A stretch of 64,000 nt of DNA from Parafrigoribacterium mesophilum (GCF_039652555.1 NZ_JBDJAF010000002.1:62001-126000); one strand, 5' to 3'. Shown: positions 1 through 8,398, counted from the first letter of the stretch. A program made the numbers and translations. Notes: a model not told the origin generated them from the letters alone.

Positions 1-1075
1 TTCCCGGCCGGAAGTAAGCCCAGAGGATGCCGGAAAGCCCGGCCAGCGCCGCGCCGAAGACCCAGATCAGGCGGATCACATGGTCCACATCGATGCCGGA
101 GGCCGATGCCAGTGCCGGGTTATCCGAAATGGCTCTGGTGGCCTTTCCGGTGCGGGTGCGCAACAGCCAGTAGCCGACTCCGACGAGCACCACGATGCTG
201 ATTCCCATGCTGATCATGTCGGTGACCGATAGGGCGATTGGGCCGAGCAGCGTGATCTTCGCCGATCCAGAGTCCGGCAGCTGATAAGTGCCACCACCGT
301 AGAAGTACTGGAAGATATACCGCAGGGCCAGTGACAGACCGATGCTGACGATCATCAACTGCACCACGCTGAGATTTCGCTTCCGCAACGGTTTCCAGAG
401 CGTGATGTCCAGTCCCCAGCTGAGCAGCCCGGTGAGGACGATCGCGAGCGGGAACGCGATCCACCAGGGGAACGCCAATTGCACGCCGAAGGTCAACGCC
501 ATCACCGCGCCGAACGTGACGAATTCGGCGTGCGCGAAGTTGGCCAACCCGGTGGTGCCGTAGATCAGGGACAGCCCGATGGAGGCCAGGGCCAACATGA
601 GTCCGAAGTTGAGGCCGCTGATGACCCGCTGAATGAACTGGTCGGCGAAGCTCGTCACGTGCCGTTCGCCCTGTCCCAGGAAGTAGTTCACCGAGCGCAT
701 GTTGGTCAGGCCGAAGTTCGCATCGACCACGTTCGAGCCCTTGGCGACGATCACGCCTTTCGGCAGAGTCGACTCGTCGAGGGTGATCGTGTATTTCGCC
801 TTCTTGGGCACGCCGACCGACCACTGGCCCTTAGCGTCGGTCTTCACCTCGGCCTTGTAGCCGTTGCCCGACACTTCCAGCACCACGCCGTCCAGTGGCT
901 TGTCGTTGTACTTCACGTTGCCGCTGAACACGTAGTCGTACTTGTCGACGTTGATCGAATCCGCGGATGCCGGCGATGCCAACAGGGTCGACAGCGTGAG
1001 CGCGGCGAGCAGCACGCCCAGGAGAACCAAAGCGAATCGTCGCCAGCGCACACGACTTTGACCAACTGCTACCAC
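1..1075 (-). CDS. Branched-chain amino-acid ABC transporter permease (LivH type) with secreted N-terminal domain, partial
   Basis: The gene runs off the left edge, so its C-terminus is missing. A GTG start at 1075 is preceded by a GGAGG ribosome site 5 nt away. Residues about 10-40 form a hydrophobic signal ending in SPASADS. About 90 residues follow that look like a small beta-sandwich (VFSGNVKYNDKPLDG, KTDAKGQWSV), as in carboxypeptidase-regulatory-like domains. Only then comes the LivH core (SGLNFGLMLALASIGLSL, GTTGLANFAHAEFVTFGA, ATRAISDNPALASASGID). Ordinary LivH proteins of about 290 residues lack the extra domain. The likely role is the membrane pore of an amino-acid or organic-acid importer, with the extra domain outside the membrane. 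It is transcribed away from guaB, and its partner genes must lie left of the window. Confidence 0.85.
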   Translation of the reverse strand, partial: MVAVGQSRVRWRRFALVLLGVLLAALTLSTLLASPASADSINVDKYDYVFSGNVKYNDKPLDGVVLEVSGNGYKAEVKTDAKGQWSVGVPKKAKYTITLDESTLPKGVIVAKGSNVVDANFGLTNMRSVNYFLGQGERHVTSFADQFIQRVISGLNFGLMLALASIGLSLIYGTTGLANFAHAEFVTFGAVMALTFGVQLAFPWWIAFPLAIVLTGLLSWGLDITLWKPLRKRNLSVVQLMIVSIGLSLALRYIFQYFYGGGTYQLPDSGSAKITLLGPIALSVTDMISMGISIVVLVGVGYWLLRTRTGKATRAISDNPALASASGIDVDHVIRLIWVFGAALAGLSGILWAYFRPG

Positions 1076-1292
1076 GAGACCTCCAAGACGGACCAGGTGA
1101 GATTTTTGCATCTCGGACGATTCTGGCATCCGTCGTCGTTGACGATACCTGCCGATTATGACGCATATTGATGGTCTGCGCGCACCACAGGGTCGGCGTC
1201 AGGTTCAGATGCGGCCGAACCGTTAATATGAAAGTACCGGAATTCGCGCGGGCATCCCGCCTCGCGCTTTCGCGGAGAAAATCGGGAGACAT

Positions 1293-2798
1293 ATGGACAG
1301 CGATGATCCTTTCGGCTTCATCGGACTCACCTACGACGACGTCATGCTGCTGCCAGGGCACACCGATGTCATCCCCAGCGAGGCTGACACCACGACGCGG
1401 CTGAGCCGCAGGATCACGGTGTCTTCTCCGCTGCTGTCCTCGGCCATGGACACCGTCACCGAAGCCCGGATGGCGATCGCCATGGCGCGGCAGGGCGGTC
1501 TCGGCGTGCTGCACCGCAACCTGTCCATCGCCGATCAAGCGGACTACGTCGACAAGGTCAAGCGCAGCGAATCCGGCATGATCACCAACCCGGTGACCAC
1601 GACGCCGGAGGCCACCGTCGCCGAGGTCGATGCGCTGTGCGGTCAGTTCAGGGTCTCGGGTCTCCCGGTGGTGCAAGGTGACGGTCTGCTGGTGGGCATC
1701 ATCACCAACCGCGACATGAGATTCGTGCCCATGGTCGACCGGGCCAGCGCCCTGGTGCGCGATGTGATGACGCGCACGCCTCTGATCACCGCCCCCGCAG
1801 GCATCGCGCCCGAGGACGCGATCAAGATCCTCGCAAAGCACAAGATCGAGAAGCTGCCGCTGGTGGATGCCGACGGCAAGCTGCGCGGGCTGATCACCGT
1901 GAAGGACTTCGACAAGTCGGAGCAGTACCCGAACTCCACCAAGGATGAGGCGGGCCGACTGCGCGTCGGTGCTGCGATCGGATTCTTCGGCGACGCCTGG
2001 GTGCGGGCGATGACGCTGGTCGAGGCCGGCGTGGACGCGCTGATCGTGGACACCGCGAACGGCGATTCCGCCGGGGTGATCGACCTCATCCGCAAGCTCA
2101 AGGCCGAGCCCGCCGCCGCCCATGTCGACGTGATCGGTGGGAACGTCGCCACCCGCAGCGGCGCGCAGGCGCTCGTGGATGCCGGCGCGGATGCCGTGAA
2201 AGTCGGCGTCGGGCCGGGCTCGATCTGCACCACCCGCGTGGTGGCCGGCGTGGGCGTGCCCCAGGTGACGGCGGTGTACGAGGCGTCCTTGGCGGCCCGG
2301 CCGGCTGGTATCCCGGTGATCGCCGACGGCGGCCTGCAGTACTCCGGCGACATCGCCAAGGCCCTCGTGGCCGGCGCCGACTCTGTGATGCTCGGCTCGC
2401 TGCTAGCCGGATGCGACGAGAGCCCGGGTGAGCTGGTCTTCGTGAACGGCAAGCAGTTCAAGAACTACCGCGGGATGGGCTCGCTGGGCGCGCTGCAGAC
2501 GCGCGGGAAGGCGACCTCATACTCCAAGGACCGGTACTTCCAGGCGGACGTGCCCTCCGACGACAAGCTGATCCCCGAGGGGATCGAGGGCCGGGTGCCC
2601 TACCGCGGGCCGCTGTCCGCGGTGGCGTACCAGTTGCTCGGCGGACTGCGGCAGTCGATGTTCTATGTCGGTGCGCGCACCATCCCGGAGCTGAAGAGCC
2701 GCGGCAAGTTCGTGCGGATCACGGCGGCCGGGCTGAAGGAATCGCATCCGCACGACATCCAGATGATGGTCGAAGCGCCGAACTACAACCAGCACTAA
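1293..2798 (+). CDS. guaB: Inosine-5'-monophosphate dehydrogenase
   Basis: Cytosolic enzyme that oxidises IMP to XMP with NAD+, the committed step of GMP synthesis. The 501-residue length is normal. A TIM-barrel is interrupted by two CBS domains (about residues 95-205; VSGLPVVQGDGLLVGIITNRDM and KLPLVDADGKLRGLITVKD). The catalytic loop GPGSICTTR places the active Cys at residue 312. The flap and C-terminal phosphate loop (GALQTRGKATSYSKDRYF) are present. The ATG follows a GGGAGA ribosome site. guaB3 (4279) and guaA (8394) lie nearby on the same strand, so most of the GMP branch is within 9 kb. Confidence 0.98.
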   Translation: MDSDDPFGFIGLTYDDVMLLPGHTDVIPSEADTTTRLSRRITVSSPLLSSAMDTVTEARMAIAMARQGGLGVLHRNLSIADQADYVDKVKRSESGMITNPVTTTPEATVAEVDALCGQFRVSGLPVVQGDGLLVGIITNRDMRFVPMVDRASALVRDVMTRTPLITAPAGIAPEDAIKILAKHKIEKLPLVDADGKLRGLITVKDFDKSEQYPNSTKDEAGRLRVGAAIGFFGDAWVRAMTLVEAGVDALIVDTANGDSAGVIDLIRKLKAEPAAAHVDVIGGNVATRSGAQALVDAGADAVKVGVGPGSICTTRVVAGVGVPQVTAVYEASLAARPAGIPVIADGGLQYSGDIAKALVAGADSVMLGSLLAGCDESPGELVFVNGKQFKNYRGMGSLGALQTRGKATSYSKDRYFQADVPSDDKLIPEGIEGRVPYRGPLSAVAYQLLGGLRQSMFYVGARTIPELKSRGKFVRITAAGLKESHPHDIQMMVEAPNYNQH

Positions 2799-2836
2799 CC
2801 GGGACGGCGGGCAGGGGCCTCGATACGCTCGTTCCT

Positions 2837-2877
2837 CGCTACTCGACCGGCTATCCGGCCCAGTGAGTCGGGTAGCG
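2837..2877. terminator. Imperfect hairpin in a Microbacteriaceae-type repeat, between convergent genes
   Basis: The arms CGCTACTCGAC (2837-2847) and GTCGGGTAGCG (2867-2877) pair over 11 positions with one G-U wobble. They sit in the 110-bp gap where guaB and the aminotransferase gene converge. The preceding segment TCGATACGCTCGTTCCTCG resembles dispersed intergenic repeats I associate with this family. There is no T tract. It may serve both genes as a 3' end structure. Confidence 0.45.
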
Positions 2878-2909
2878 ACCGAGCTTTGCGAGCCACTTGC
2901 CGAGACCGC

Positions 2910-4052
2910 TCAGCGGGCCGCCGCGAGCCGCCCGATGGCCTCGGTGAGCACATCGGGTGAGCATCCGAAGTTCAGACGCACGAAGCCGCGCCCCTGGGCG
3001 CCGAAACTGGGGCCGGGATTGAGCGCCACCCTGGCCTGCTCCAGGGCGTGGAGTGACGGATCGTCGCCCCAGTCCAGCGCGCGGAAGTCGAGCCAGGCCA
3101 AGTAACTGGCCTCCGGCGCGCGGTACCGCACCTCGGGAAGGTGTTCGGCCAGCAGGGCACCGAGTAGGGCGCGGTTGGCGTCGAGCGCGCGCTTGGCAGC
3201 ATCCAGCCACGGGTCGCCGACGGTGAACCCGGTGACGCTCGCGATGCGGCCGAACAAGCTGGTGCGAAAGTGCACCTCCTCCGGCAGTTGGGACAGCAGC
3301 TGCGACATCCGGTCGCTCGCGGTGACGAACAAGGCGCACTTGAGCCCCGCGATGTTCCAGGACTTGCTCGCGGAGGTGACCGCGATGCCCTGCTCGCGGG
3401 CGGCCTCCGACACGCTGAGGAACGGTGTGAACCGGCTGGTCGAGTAGGTGAGCGGTGCGTGGATCTCGTCGCTGACCACCGTCGCGTCGTACTTCGCGGC
3501 GAGTTCGGCCAGTTTCCCCAGTTGTTCTGCGGAGTGCACGAGGCCCAGCGGATTGTGCGGATTGCACAGCAGGTATCCGCGGGCGCCGGCGATGAAGGCG
3601 TGCTCGATGGCCTCGAGGTCGAGTTCCCAGGCCTCGCCTGTGCGCAGGAGCGGCACCTCGACAGGCATTCCGCCGGCCTCGGCGATGAGGTCGAAGAACG
3701 GGGCGTAGACCGGCGGGTTGAGCACGACGCCGTCGCCGGGGCTGATCGCCAGCCGTAACGATTCGACGATGGTGACGCTGACATCGGTCGTGCTGGAGAC
3801 CCGGGCCGGGTCCACCACCCAGTCCCAGTGCCGCCGCGCGAAACCGGCGAACGCCTCAGGCAACTGCGTACTGCTCGGCTCGTAGCCGGTGTCGGAGCGG
3901 CGGATGGCGGCGGTCAACGCCGCCGCGATCGGCTCGGCGAGCGGGAAGTCCATCTCCGCGACGAACAGCGGCAGCACGTCTGGCGGGTAGGCCGTCCACT
4001 TCTCGCTCGTACGGGTGCGCAGCAGGGACAGCGGGTCGGCCTTGATCTCCAT
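2910..4052 (-). CDS. PatB/MalY-type PLP-dependent C-S lyase (cystathionine beta-lyase-like aminotransferase fold)
   Basis: Fold-type I PLP enzyme of 380 residues. The family cleaves C-S bonds of cystathionine or cysteine conjugates to thiol, pyruvate and ammonia. Diagnostic blocks are the N-terminal LPLFVAEMDFPLAEPI, the substrate loop NPPVYAPFF, the CNPHNPLG motif, VSDEIHAPL (Asp contacting the pyridine nitrogen), and SASKSWNIAGLKCAL, which holds the Schiff-base Lys. The C-terminal RLNFGCSP carries the carboxylate-binding Arg. The chosen ATG (MEIKADPLSL) has GGAG 2 nt upstream; in-frame extensions run into the G-rich tract and are not credible. It is transcribed divergently from guaB3. The exact substrate is not visible. 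Confidence 0.88.
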   Translation of the reverse strand: MEIKADPLSLLRTRTSEKWTAYPPDVLPLFVAEMDFPLAEPIAAALTAAIRRSDTGYEPSSTQLPEAFAGFARRHWDWVVDPARVSSTTDVSVTIVESLRLAISPGDGVVLNPPVYAPFFDLIAEAGGMPVEVPLLRTGEAWELDLEAIEHAFIAGARGYLLCNPHNPLGLVHSAEQLGKLAELAAKYDATVVSDEIHAPLTYSTSRFTPFLSVSEAAREQGIAVTSASKSWNIAGLKCALFVTASDRMSQLLSQLPEEVHFRTSLFGRIASVTGFTVGDPWLDAAKRALDANRALLGALLAEHLPEVRYRAPEASYLAWLDFRALDWGDDPSLHALEQARVALNPGPSFGAQGRGFVRLNFGCSPDVLTEAIGRLAAAR

Positions 4053-4080
4053 GTCTCCAGCATGGCGCAGGCGCGCCCTT

Positions 4081-4233
4081 TTGTTCCCGTTGCGGGGGGG
4101 GGGGGGGGGGCGGGGGGGGGGGCGGGGGGGGCGCGGGGGGGCGGGGGGGGGGGCGGGGGAGCGGGGGGGTTGTCTCCCGGACCCGCCCCCGGGGCCCCGC
4201 CGCCCCCCCCACCCGCGCCCGGAACGGGAACAA
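4081..4233. repeat. G-rich then C-rich low-complexity tract between 11-bp inverted repeats (probable assembly artefact)
   Basis: A perfect inverted repeat TTGTTCCCGTT (4081-4091) and AACGGGAACAA (4223-4233) encloses about 130 bases of almost only G and C. The left part holds G runs of 17, 11, 8, 7 and 11, broken by single Cs; the right part is C-rich. A switch from G-dominated to C-dominated at the middle of a strong inverted repeat is what two-colour no-signal (poly-G) reads entering a hairpin from both sides would give. It fills the divergent promoter region between the C-S lyase gene and guaB3. Open reading frames across it should be ignored. Confidence 0.7.
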
Positions 4234-4266
4234 GTGCGGCGGACCGAGGCGGATGATGGCCGCGGG

Positions 4267-4272
4267 TAGGGT
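4267..4272 (+). promoter_or_regulatory. -10 box of a leaderless guaB3 transcript
   Basis: TAGGGT is followed by 6 nt and then the GTG start of guaB3 at 4279, with no ribosome site. In actinobacteria this spacing indicates transcription starting at or within a base or two of the start codon. No convincing -35 is visible; the upstream sequence is the suspect G/C tract. Confidence 0.6.
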
Positions 4273-4278
4273 TGAGAC

Positions 4279-5400
4279 GTGACTGAGGTAGAGATCGGCC
4301 GCGCCAAGAGCGCCCGCAGAGTGTATGCATTCGACGATGTCGCGATCGTCCCGAGCCGCCGTACCCGCGATCCGCAGGACGTGTCGATCTCCTGGAGCAT
4401 CGACGCCTACCAGTTCGAGGTTCCCTTCCTCGCCGCGCCGATGGACTCCGTCGTCTCGCCGGCCACCGCGATCCTGATGGGCCAGCTCGGCGGACTCGGG
4501 GTGCTCAACCTCGAGGGTCTGTGGACCCGGTACGAGAACCCGGAGCCGCTGCTCGCCGAGATCCGCGGCCTGCCGGCGGAGCAGGCGACCCAGCGGATGC
4601 AGGCGATCTACTCCGAGCCGGTGAAACCCGAACTCGTCACCAGCCGGCTCGCCCAGATCCGAGCTGCCGGAGTCACCGTGGCCGGCGCGCTGTCGCCACA
4701 GCGCACGCAGGAGCTGTACAAGACCGTGGTGGAGGCCGGCGTCGACCTCTTCGTCATCCGCGGGACCACCGTCAGCGCCGAACACGTCTCCAAGACCCAA
4801 GAGCCGCTGAACCTCAAGAAATTCATCTACGAACTCGACGTGCCGGTCATCGTCGGGGGCGCGGCCGGTTACACCCCGGCACTGCACCTCATGCGCACCG
4901 GCGCGGCCGGCGTTCTGGTCGGCTTCGGCGGCGGCGCCGCGTCGACCACCCGCGCCAGCCTCGGCATCCACGCCCCCATGGCCACCGCCGTGGCGGATGT
5001 CGCCGGCGCCCGACGGGACTACATGGACGAGTCCGGCGGCCGTTACGTGCACGTCATCGCCGACGGCGGCCTCGGCAGTTCCGGCGACATCGTCAAGGCG
5101 ATCGGGATGGGCGCCGACGCGGTCATGCTCGGCAGCACCCTGGCGCGTGCCACCGAAGCACCGGGCGGCGGCAAGCACTGGGGTCCGGAGGCGCACCACC
5201 CCGAACTGCCGCGCGGCAACCGCGTGGAGGTCGGACAGGTCGCGCCGCTCGAACAAATTCTTTTCGGGCCATCCACAGTCACCAATGGCACAGTTAACCT
5301 CGCCGGTGCTTTGCGCCGGTCGATGGCAACCACCGGATACTCCGACCTCAAGGCATTCCAAAAGGTTGAAGTGGTGGTCGCACCGTACAACGCGCGGTAA
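4279..5400 (+). CDS. guaB3: GuaB3-family IMP dehydrogenase-related protein
   Basis: A 373-residue protein of the IMPDH/GMP-reductase superfamily without CBS domains, the actinobacterial GuaB3 type. Barrel motifs are clear: AFDDVAIVPSRRTRD at the N-terminus, PFLAAPMDSVVSP, and HVIADGGLGSSGDIVKAIGMGADAVMLGS. The loop that holds the catalytic Cys in true IMPDH reads GFGGGAASTTRASLGI here, so the normal Cys is absent and IMPDH activity should not be assumed. The family role is not settled; a purine-linked role is inferred from guaB and guaA nearby. glpD follows after 29 bp, probably in the same transcript. Confidence 0.93.
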   Translation: MTEVEIGRAKSARRVYAFDDVAIVPSRRTRDPQDVSISWSIDAYQFEVPFLAAPMDSVVSPATAILMGQLGGLGVLNLEGLWTRYENPEPLLAEIRGLPAEQATQRMQAIYSEPVKPELVTSRLAQIRAAGVTVAGALSPQRTQELYKTVVEAGVDLFVIRGTTVSAEHVSKTQEPLNLKKFIYELDVPVIVGGAAGYTPALHLMRTGAAGVLVGFGGGAASTTRASLGIHAPMATAVADVAGARRDYMDESGGRYVHVIADGGLGSSGDIVKAIGMGADAVMLGSTLARATEAPGGGKHWGPEAHHPELPRGNRVEVGQVAPLEQILFGPSTVTNGTVNLAGALRRSMATTGYSDLKAFQKVEVVVAPYNAR

Positions 5401-5429
5401 CATTTCCGCTCGGAATTCGGGAGGCTGCA

Positions 5430-7157
5430 ATGGCAAGGCCTAGAACCGTAACCCGTTCCTCGAAACTCGGGCCTGACGAACGTCTCGAGGCGATCGACGC
5501 TCTCAAGGTCAAGGAACTCGACATCCTGGTCATCGGCGGTGGCATCGTCGGCACCGGGTCGGCCTTGGATGCCGTCACTCGGGGCCTCAGCGTCGGTCTC
5601 GTGGAGGCCCGCGACTGGGCCTCCGGCACCTCGAGCCGGTCCTCCAAACTCGTGCACGGCGGCATCCGGTACCTGGAGCAGCTCGACTTCCGCCTGGTGC
5701 GCGAGGCGCTGATTGAACGCGGCCTGCTTCTGCAACGGCTCGCGCCGCACCTGGTGAAGCCGGTGAAGTTCCTCTACCCGCTCACCAGTCGGCTGATCGA
5801 ACGGTTCTACGTCGGCTCCGGGATGCTGCTCTACGACATCTTCAGCTACACCGGCGGTCGCCCGCCCGGAGTGCCGCACCACAAGCACATGACCAAGGGT
5901 CAGGTGCGCCGGGCGGTGCCCAGTCTGGCCGCCGACACCATCGTCGGCGGAATCACCTACTACGACGCGCAGGTCGACGACGCCCGCTACGTCGCCACGC
6001 TGGCCCGCACCGCCTCCTTCTATGGCGCGCACGTCGTCAGCCGGATGCGCGTCGAGGGCTTCCTCAAGGTCGGGGAACGCGTCGTCGGCGCACGGGTACA
6101 CGACCTGGAGACCGGAGAGCGATTCGAGATCCACGCGAAGCAGGTCGTGAACGCGACCGGCGTGTGGACGGATGACACCCAGTCGATGGTAGGCGAGCGC
6201 GGCCAATTCAAGGTACGAGCGTCCAAGGGCATCCATCTGCTCGTGCCGCGAGATCGCTTCCATTCCACGATGGGACTGCTGCTGCGCACCGAGAAGAGCG
6301 TGCTGTTCGTCATCCCGTGGGGCCGGCACTGGCTGATCGGCACGACCGACACCGATTGGCACCTCGACAAGGCGCATCCGGCCGCCACGGCGGCCGACAT
6401 CGACTACTTGCTGGAGCATGTGAACTCGGTGCTTTCGGTGAAACTGACCAAGGAAGACGTCGAAGGCGTCTACGCCGGGCTGCGTCCGCTGCTCGCCGGG
6501 GAGTCGGAGCAGACCTCCAAACTGTCACGGGAACACATCGTCGCGCACTCGGTACCCGGCCTGGTCGTGGTCGCCGGCGGCAAATGGACGACCTACCGGG
6601 TGATGGCGACGGATGCGATCAACGAGGCCGCCGCGGCGCTGGACGGGAAGGTGCCGGAAAGTGCGACAGCAGACATCCCGCTGCTCGGCGCCGAGGGGTA
6701 TCTCGCGGCCTGGAACAAGCGGGCCAAGATCGCCAGGGCGTTCGGCGTGCATCCGGTGCGCATCGAACACCTGCTGAACCGGTACGGGACCATGACCGAC
6801 GACCTGCTCGACCTGATCCGCGAGACGCCATCGCTGGGCCACCCGCTGCCCGGTGCGGACGACTACCTCGAGGTGGAGGTCGTGTATGCGGCATCGCACG
6901 AGGGCGCCCTGCACCTGGAAGACGTGCTCGCCCGCCGCACCCGGATTTCGATCGAGGCCTGGGACCGTGGAGTGTCGGCGGCGCCGGTGGCAGCACGCCT
7001 GATGGGCGACGTGCTGGGTTGGGACGACGCCAAGGTCACCCAAGAGGTCAACAACTACCTGAAACGGGTCACGGCCGAGCGGGCCAGCCAGGAGCAGCCG
7101 GACGATGAGTCCGCCGACCGGGTGCGGCTGGAGGCGCCGGACATCGTGCCCGCCTAG
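5430..7157 (+). CDS. glpD: FAD-dependent glycerol-3-phosphate dehydrogenase
   Basis: Membrane-associated flavoenzyme that oxidises sn-glycerol-3-phosphate to dihydroxyacetone phosphate and passes electrons to quinone. The 575-residue length is typical. The N-terminal dinucleotide fold is seen at about residues 31-60 (DILVIGGGIVGTGSALDA), then DWASGTSSRSSKLVHGGIRYLEQ, the substrate domain (WGRHWLIGTTDTDW) and the C-terminal DAO_C domain (LNRYGTMTDDLLDLI). A GGGAGG ribosome site precedes the ATG. A small GGGGG-AAA-CCCCC hairpin lies just after the stop (7167-7179). The glycerophosphodiesterase at 13457 could feed it glycerol-3-phosphate. Confidence 0.96.
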   Translation: MARPRTVTRSSKLGPDERLEAIDALKVKELDILVIGGGIVGTGSALDAVTRGLSVGLVEARDWASGTSSRSSKLVHGGIRYLEQLDFRLVREALIERGLLLQRLAPHLVKPVKFLYPLTSRLIERFYVGSGMLLYDIFSYTGGRPPGVPHHKHMTKGQVRRAVPSLAADTIVGGITYYDAQVDDARYVATLARTASFYGAHVVSRMRVEGFLKVGERVVGARVHDLETGERFEIHAKQVVNATGVWTDDTQSMVGERGQFKVRASKGIHLLVPRDRFHSTMGLLLRTEKSVLFVIPWGRHWLIGTTDTDWHLDKAHPAATAADIDYLLEHVNSVLSVKLTKEDVEGVYAGLRPLLAGESEQTSKLSREHIVAHSVPGLVVVAGGKWTTYRVMATDAINEAAAALDGKVPESATADIPLLGAEGYLAAWNKRAKIARAFGVHPVRIEHLLNRYGTMTDDLLDLIRETPSLGHPLPGADDYLEVEVVYAASHEGALHLEDVLARRTRISIEAWDRGVSAAPVAARLMGDVLGWDDAKVTQEVNNYLKRVTAERASQEQPDDESADRVRLEAPDIVPA

Positions 7158-7192
7158 TCACGCGGCGGGGGAAACCCCCACGGGCTGGCGGT

Positions 7193-7198
7193 TAGACT
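7193..7198 (+). promoter_or_regulatory. -10 box of the SURF1 gene (leaderless or nearly so)
   Basis: TAGACT lies 8 nt before the ATG at 7207, and no ribosome site is present. It supports starting the SURF1 protein at 7207 rather than at an upstream in-frame codon inside the end of glpD. Confidence 0.5.
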
Positions 7199-7206
7199 TG
7201 GCCGAT

Positions 7207-7956
7207 ATGTGGTCCGTCGCCCGCCGTCCGCGTTGGATCGCGATGCTCGTCCTCGCGCTCGCGGTCTCCGCCGGCTTCGCGGCCCTGTCGCAGTGGCAAC
7301 TGGCCCGCAGCGTTGCCACCGGCACGGTGATCGTGCGGGACACCGAGACGCCGGTAGCGCTGAAGTCGATCGCGCAGCCCCAGCATCCGGTGACCACAAC
7401 GTCCGACGGGCAACTGGTCACCGTCACCGGCACCTGGGCACCCCGCGACTACCTGCTGGTCAGCGACCGACTGAACGACGGGGTTTCCGGATACTGGGTG
7501 GTTGGCCACCTCACCACGGACGATTCGGTGGGCGTCGCGGTGGCCCTCGGCTGGACCAGCAGCCGCCAGACGGCCGAATCGGCGCTCGCCGAACTCGCGG
7601 GCCGCTCCAGCGACACCGCCACGGTGACCGGCCGGTACCTGGCGAGCGAGGGACCCCAGGACAGCAGGTTCGAACAGGGCAAGCTCAGCACCATCTCCGC
7701 CGGCGCGATGGTCAACCTGTGGCACACAGTGGACACCAAGGGCGTCTACGGCGGATACATCGTCTCCCGCAGTGCCAGCGGCCCTCTGGAGGCGATCCAT
7801 TCGCCACGGCCGTCCTCCGAAATCGAGCTCAACTGGCTCAACTTGTTCTACGCCGCCGAGTGGGTGGTGTTCGCCGGCTTCGCCATCTTCCTGTGGTACC
7901 GCCTGGTCAAGGATGCCTGGGAGCGCGAGCAGGACGAGGCGGCCGAACTAAACTAG
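7207..7956 (+). CDS. SURF1 family protein (cytochrome oxidase assembly)
   Basis: Membrane protein of 249 residues with the SURF1 layout: an N-terminal transmembrane helix (RPRWIAMLVLALAVSAGFAALSQWQL, about residues 7-32), a large extracytoplasmic domain, and a C-terminal helix (NLFYAAEWVVFAGFAIFLWY). The family motifs SQWQL and LNWLNLFYA-EW are present. SURF1 proteins help build haem-copper cytochrome c oxidase. The chosen start follows the leaderless pattern TAGACT-8 nt-ATG. The DUF3817 gene begins 4 nt after the stop. Confidence 0.88.
   Translation: MWSVARRPRWIAMLVLALAVSAGFAALSQWQLARSVATGTVIVRDTETPVALKSIAQPQHPVTTTSDGQLVTVTGTWAPRDYLLVSDRLNDGVSGYWVVGHLTTDDSVGVAVALGWTSSRQTAESALAELAGRSSDTATVTGRYLASEGPQDSRFEQGKLSTISAGAMVNLWHTVDTKGVYGGYIVSRSASGPLEAIHSPRPSSEIELNWLNLFYAAEWVVFAGFAIFLWYRLVKDAWEREQDEAAELN
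7949..7954 (+). promoter_or_regulatory. -10 box of the DUF3817 gene, overlapping the SURF1 stop codon
   Basis: TAAACT is followed by exactly 6 nt and the ATG at 7961, the leaderless arrangement. Its last T is the first base of the SURF1 stop codon TAG, so the downstream genes may have their own start site in addition to read-through. Confidence 0.5.
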
Positions 7957-7960
7957 GGAT

Positions 7961-8398
7961 ATGCCCCTGAAGCCCCGCGTTTCCGACGCTCCGAGGATAC
8001 GATCGGCGGTTCGGTTGTACCGCGTCAGCGCCTACATCACCGGAACCATGCTGCTGTTGCTCGTGGCCGAGATGATCCTCAAGTACACTCCGTTGCAGCT
8101 GGAAATCGAGCTCGGCGGACCGAACGGATTCCTCGCCCTCGTTCCGGACAAGACGGTCACCGCGGTGAATCTGTCCACCGGCATCCTCATCGCCCACGGC
8201 TGGCTCTACGTGCTCTACCTGTTCAGCGACTTCCACCTGTGGAGCCTGCTGCGCTGGCCGTTCAGCCGATTCATCGCAATCGCCCTCGGCGGTGTCGTTC
8301 CGTTCCTCTCGTTTATCGTCGAGCACTTCATGAGCCGGCGCGCATTGCAGGAGATCGCAGAACTGGAAGCTCCGGCGCCGGCGGAGGCGCTCCATTAG
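7961..8398 (+). CDS. DUF3817 integral membrane protein
   Basis: Protein of 145 residues with four hydrophobic stretches: YITGTMLLLLVAEMILKY, LSTGILIAHGWLYVLYLFSDF, FSRFIAIALGGVVPFLSFIVEH and the N-terminal lead-in. The pattern RLYRVSAYITG and the HG-WLYVLYL-DF segment fit DUF3817, a family of unknown function often beside guaA in actinobacteria. The end of the gene holds the GGAGG ribosome site and the overlapping start of guaA, so their translation is probably coupled. Confidence 0.82.
   Translation: MPLKPRVSDAPRIRSAVRLYRVSAYITGTMLLLLVAEMILKYTPLQLEIELGGPNGFLALVPDKTVTAVNLSTGILIAHGWLYVLYLFSDFHLWSLLRWPFSRFIAIALGGVVPFLSFIVEHFMSRRALQEIAELEAPAPAEALH

Noticed and set aside
1139..1292. Promoter for guaB at TTGACG (1139)
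   Set aside because: No acceptable -10 at the right distance; several weak AT-rich hexamers exist and I could not choose one.
831..2123. Minus-strand frame of 430 codons opposite guaB and the livH start
   Set aside because: It covers the real LivH gene in another frame and guaB in antisense; no protein family features.
4094..4170. Genuine G-quadruplex promoter element
   Set aside because: Possible in principle, but the G-to-C switch inside an inverted repeat fits a sequencing artefact better; kept as a finding with that reading.
3856..5436. Minus-strand frame of 526 codons crossing the G/C tract and guaB3
   Set aside because: It reads through the suspect low-complexity tract (poly-Pro) and lies antisense to guaB3.
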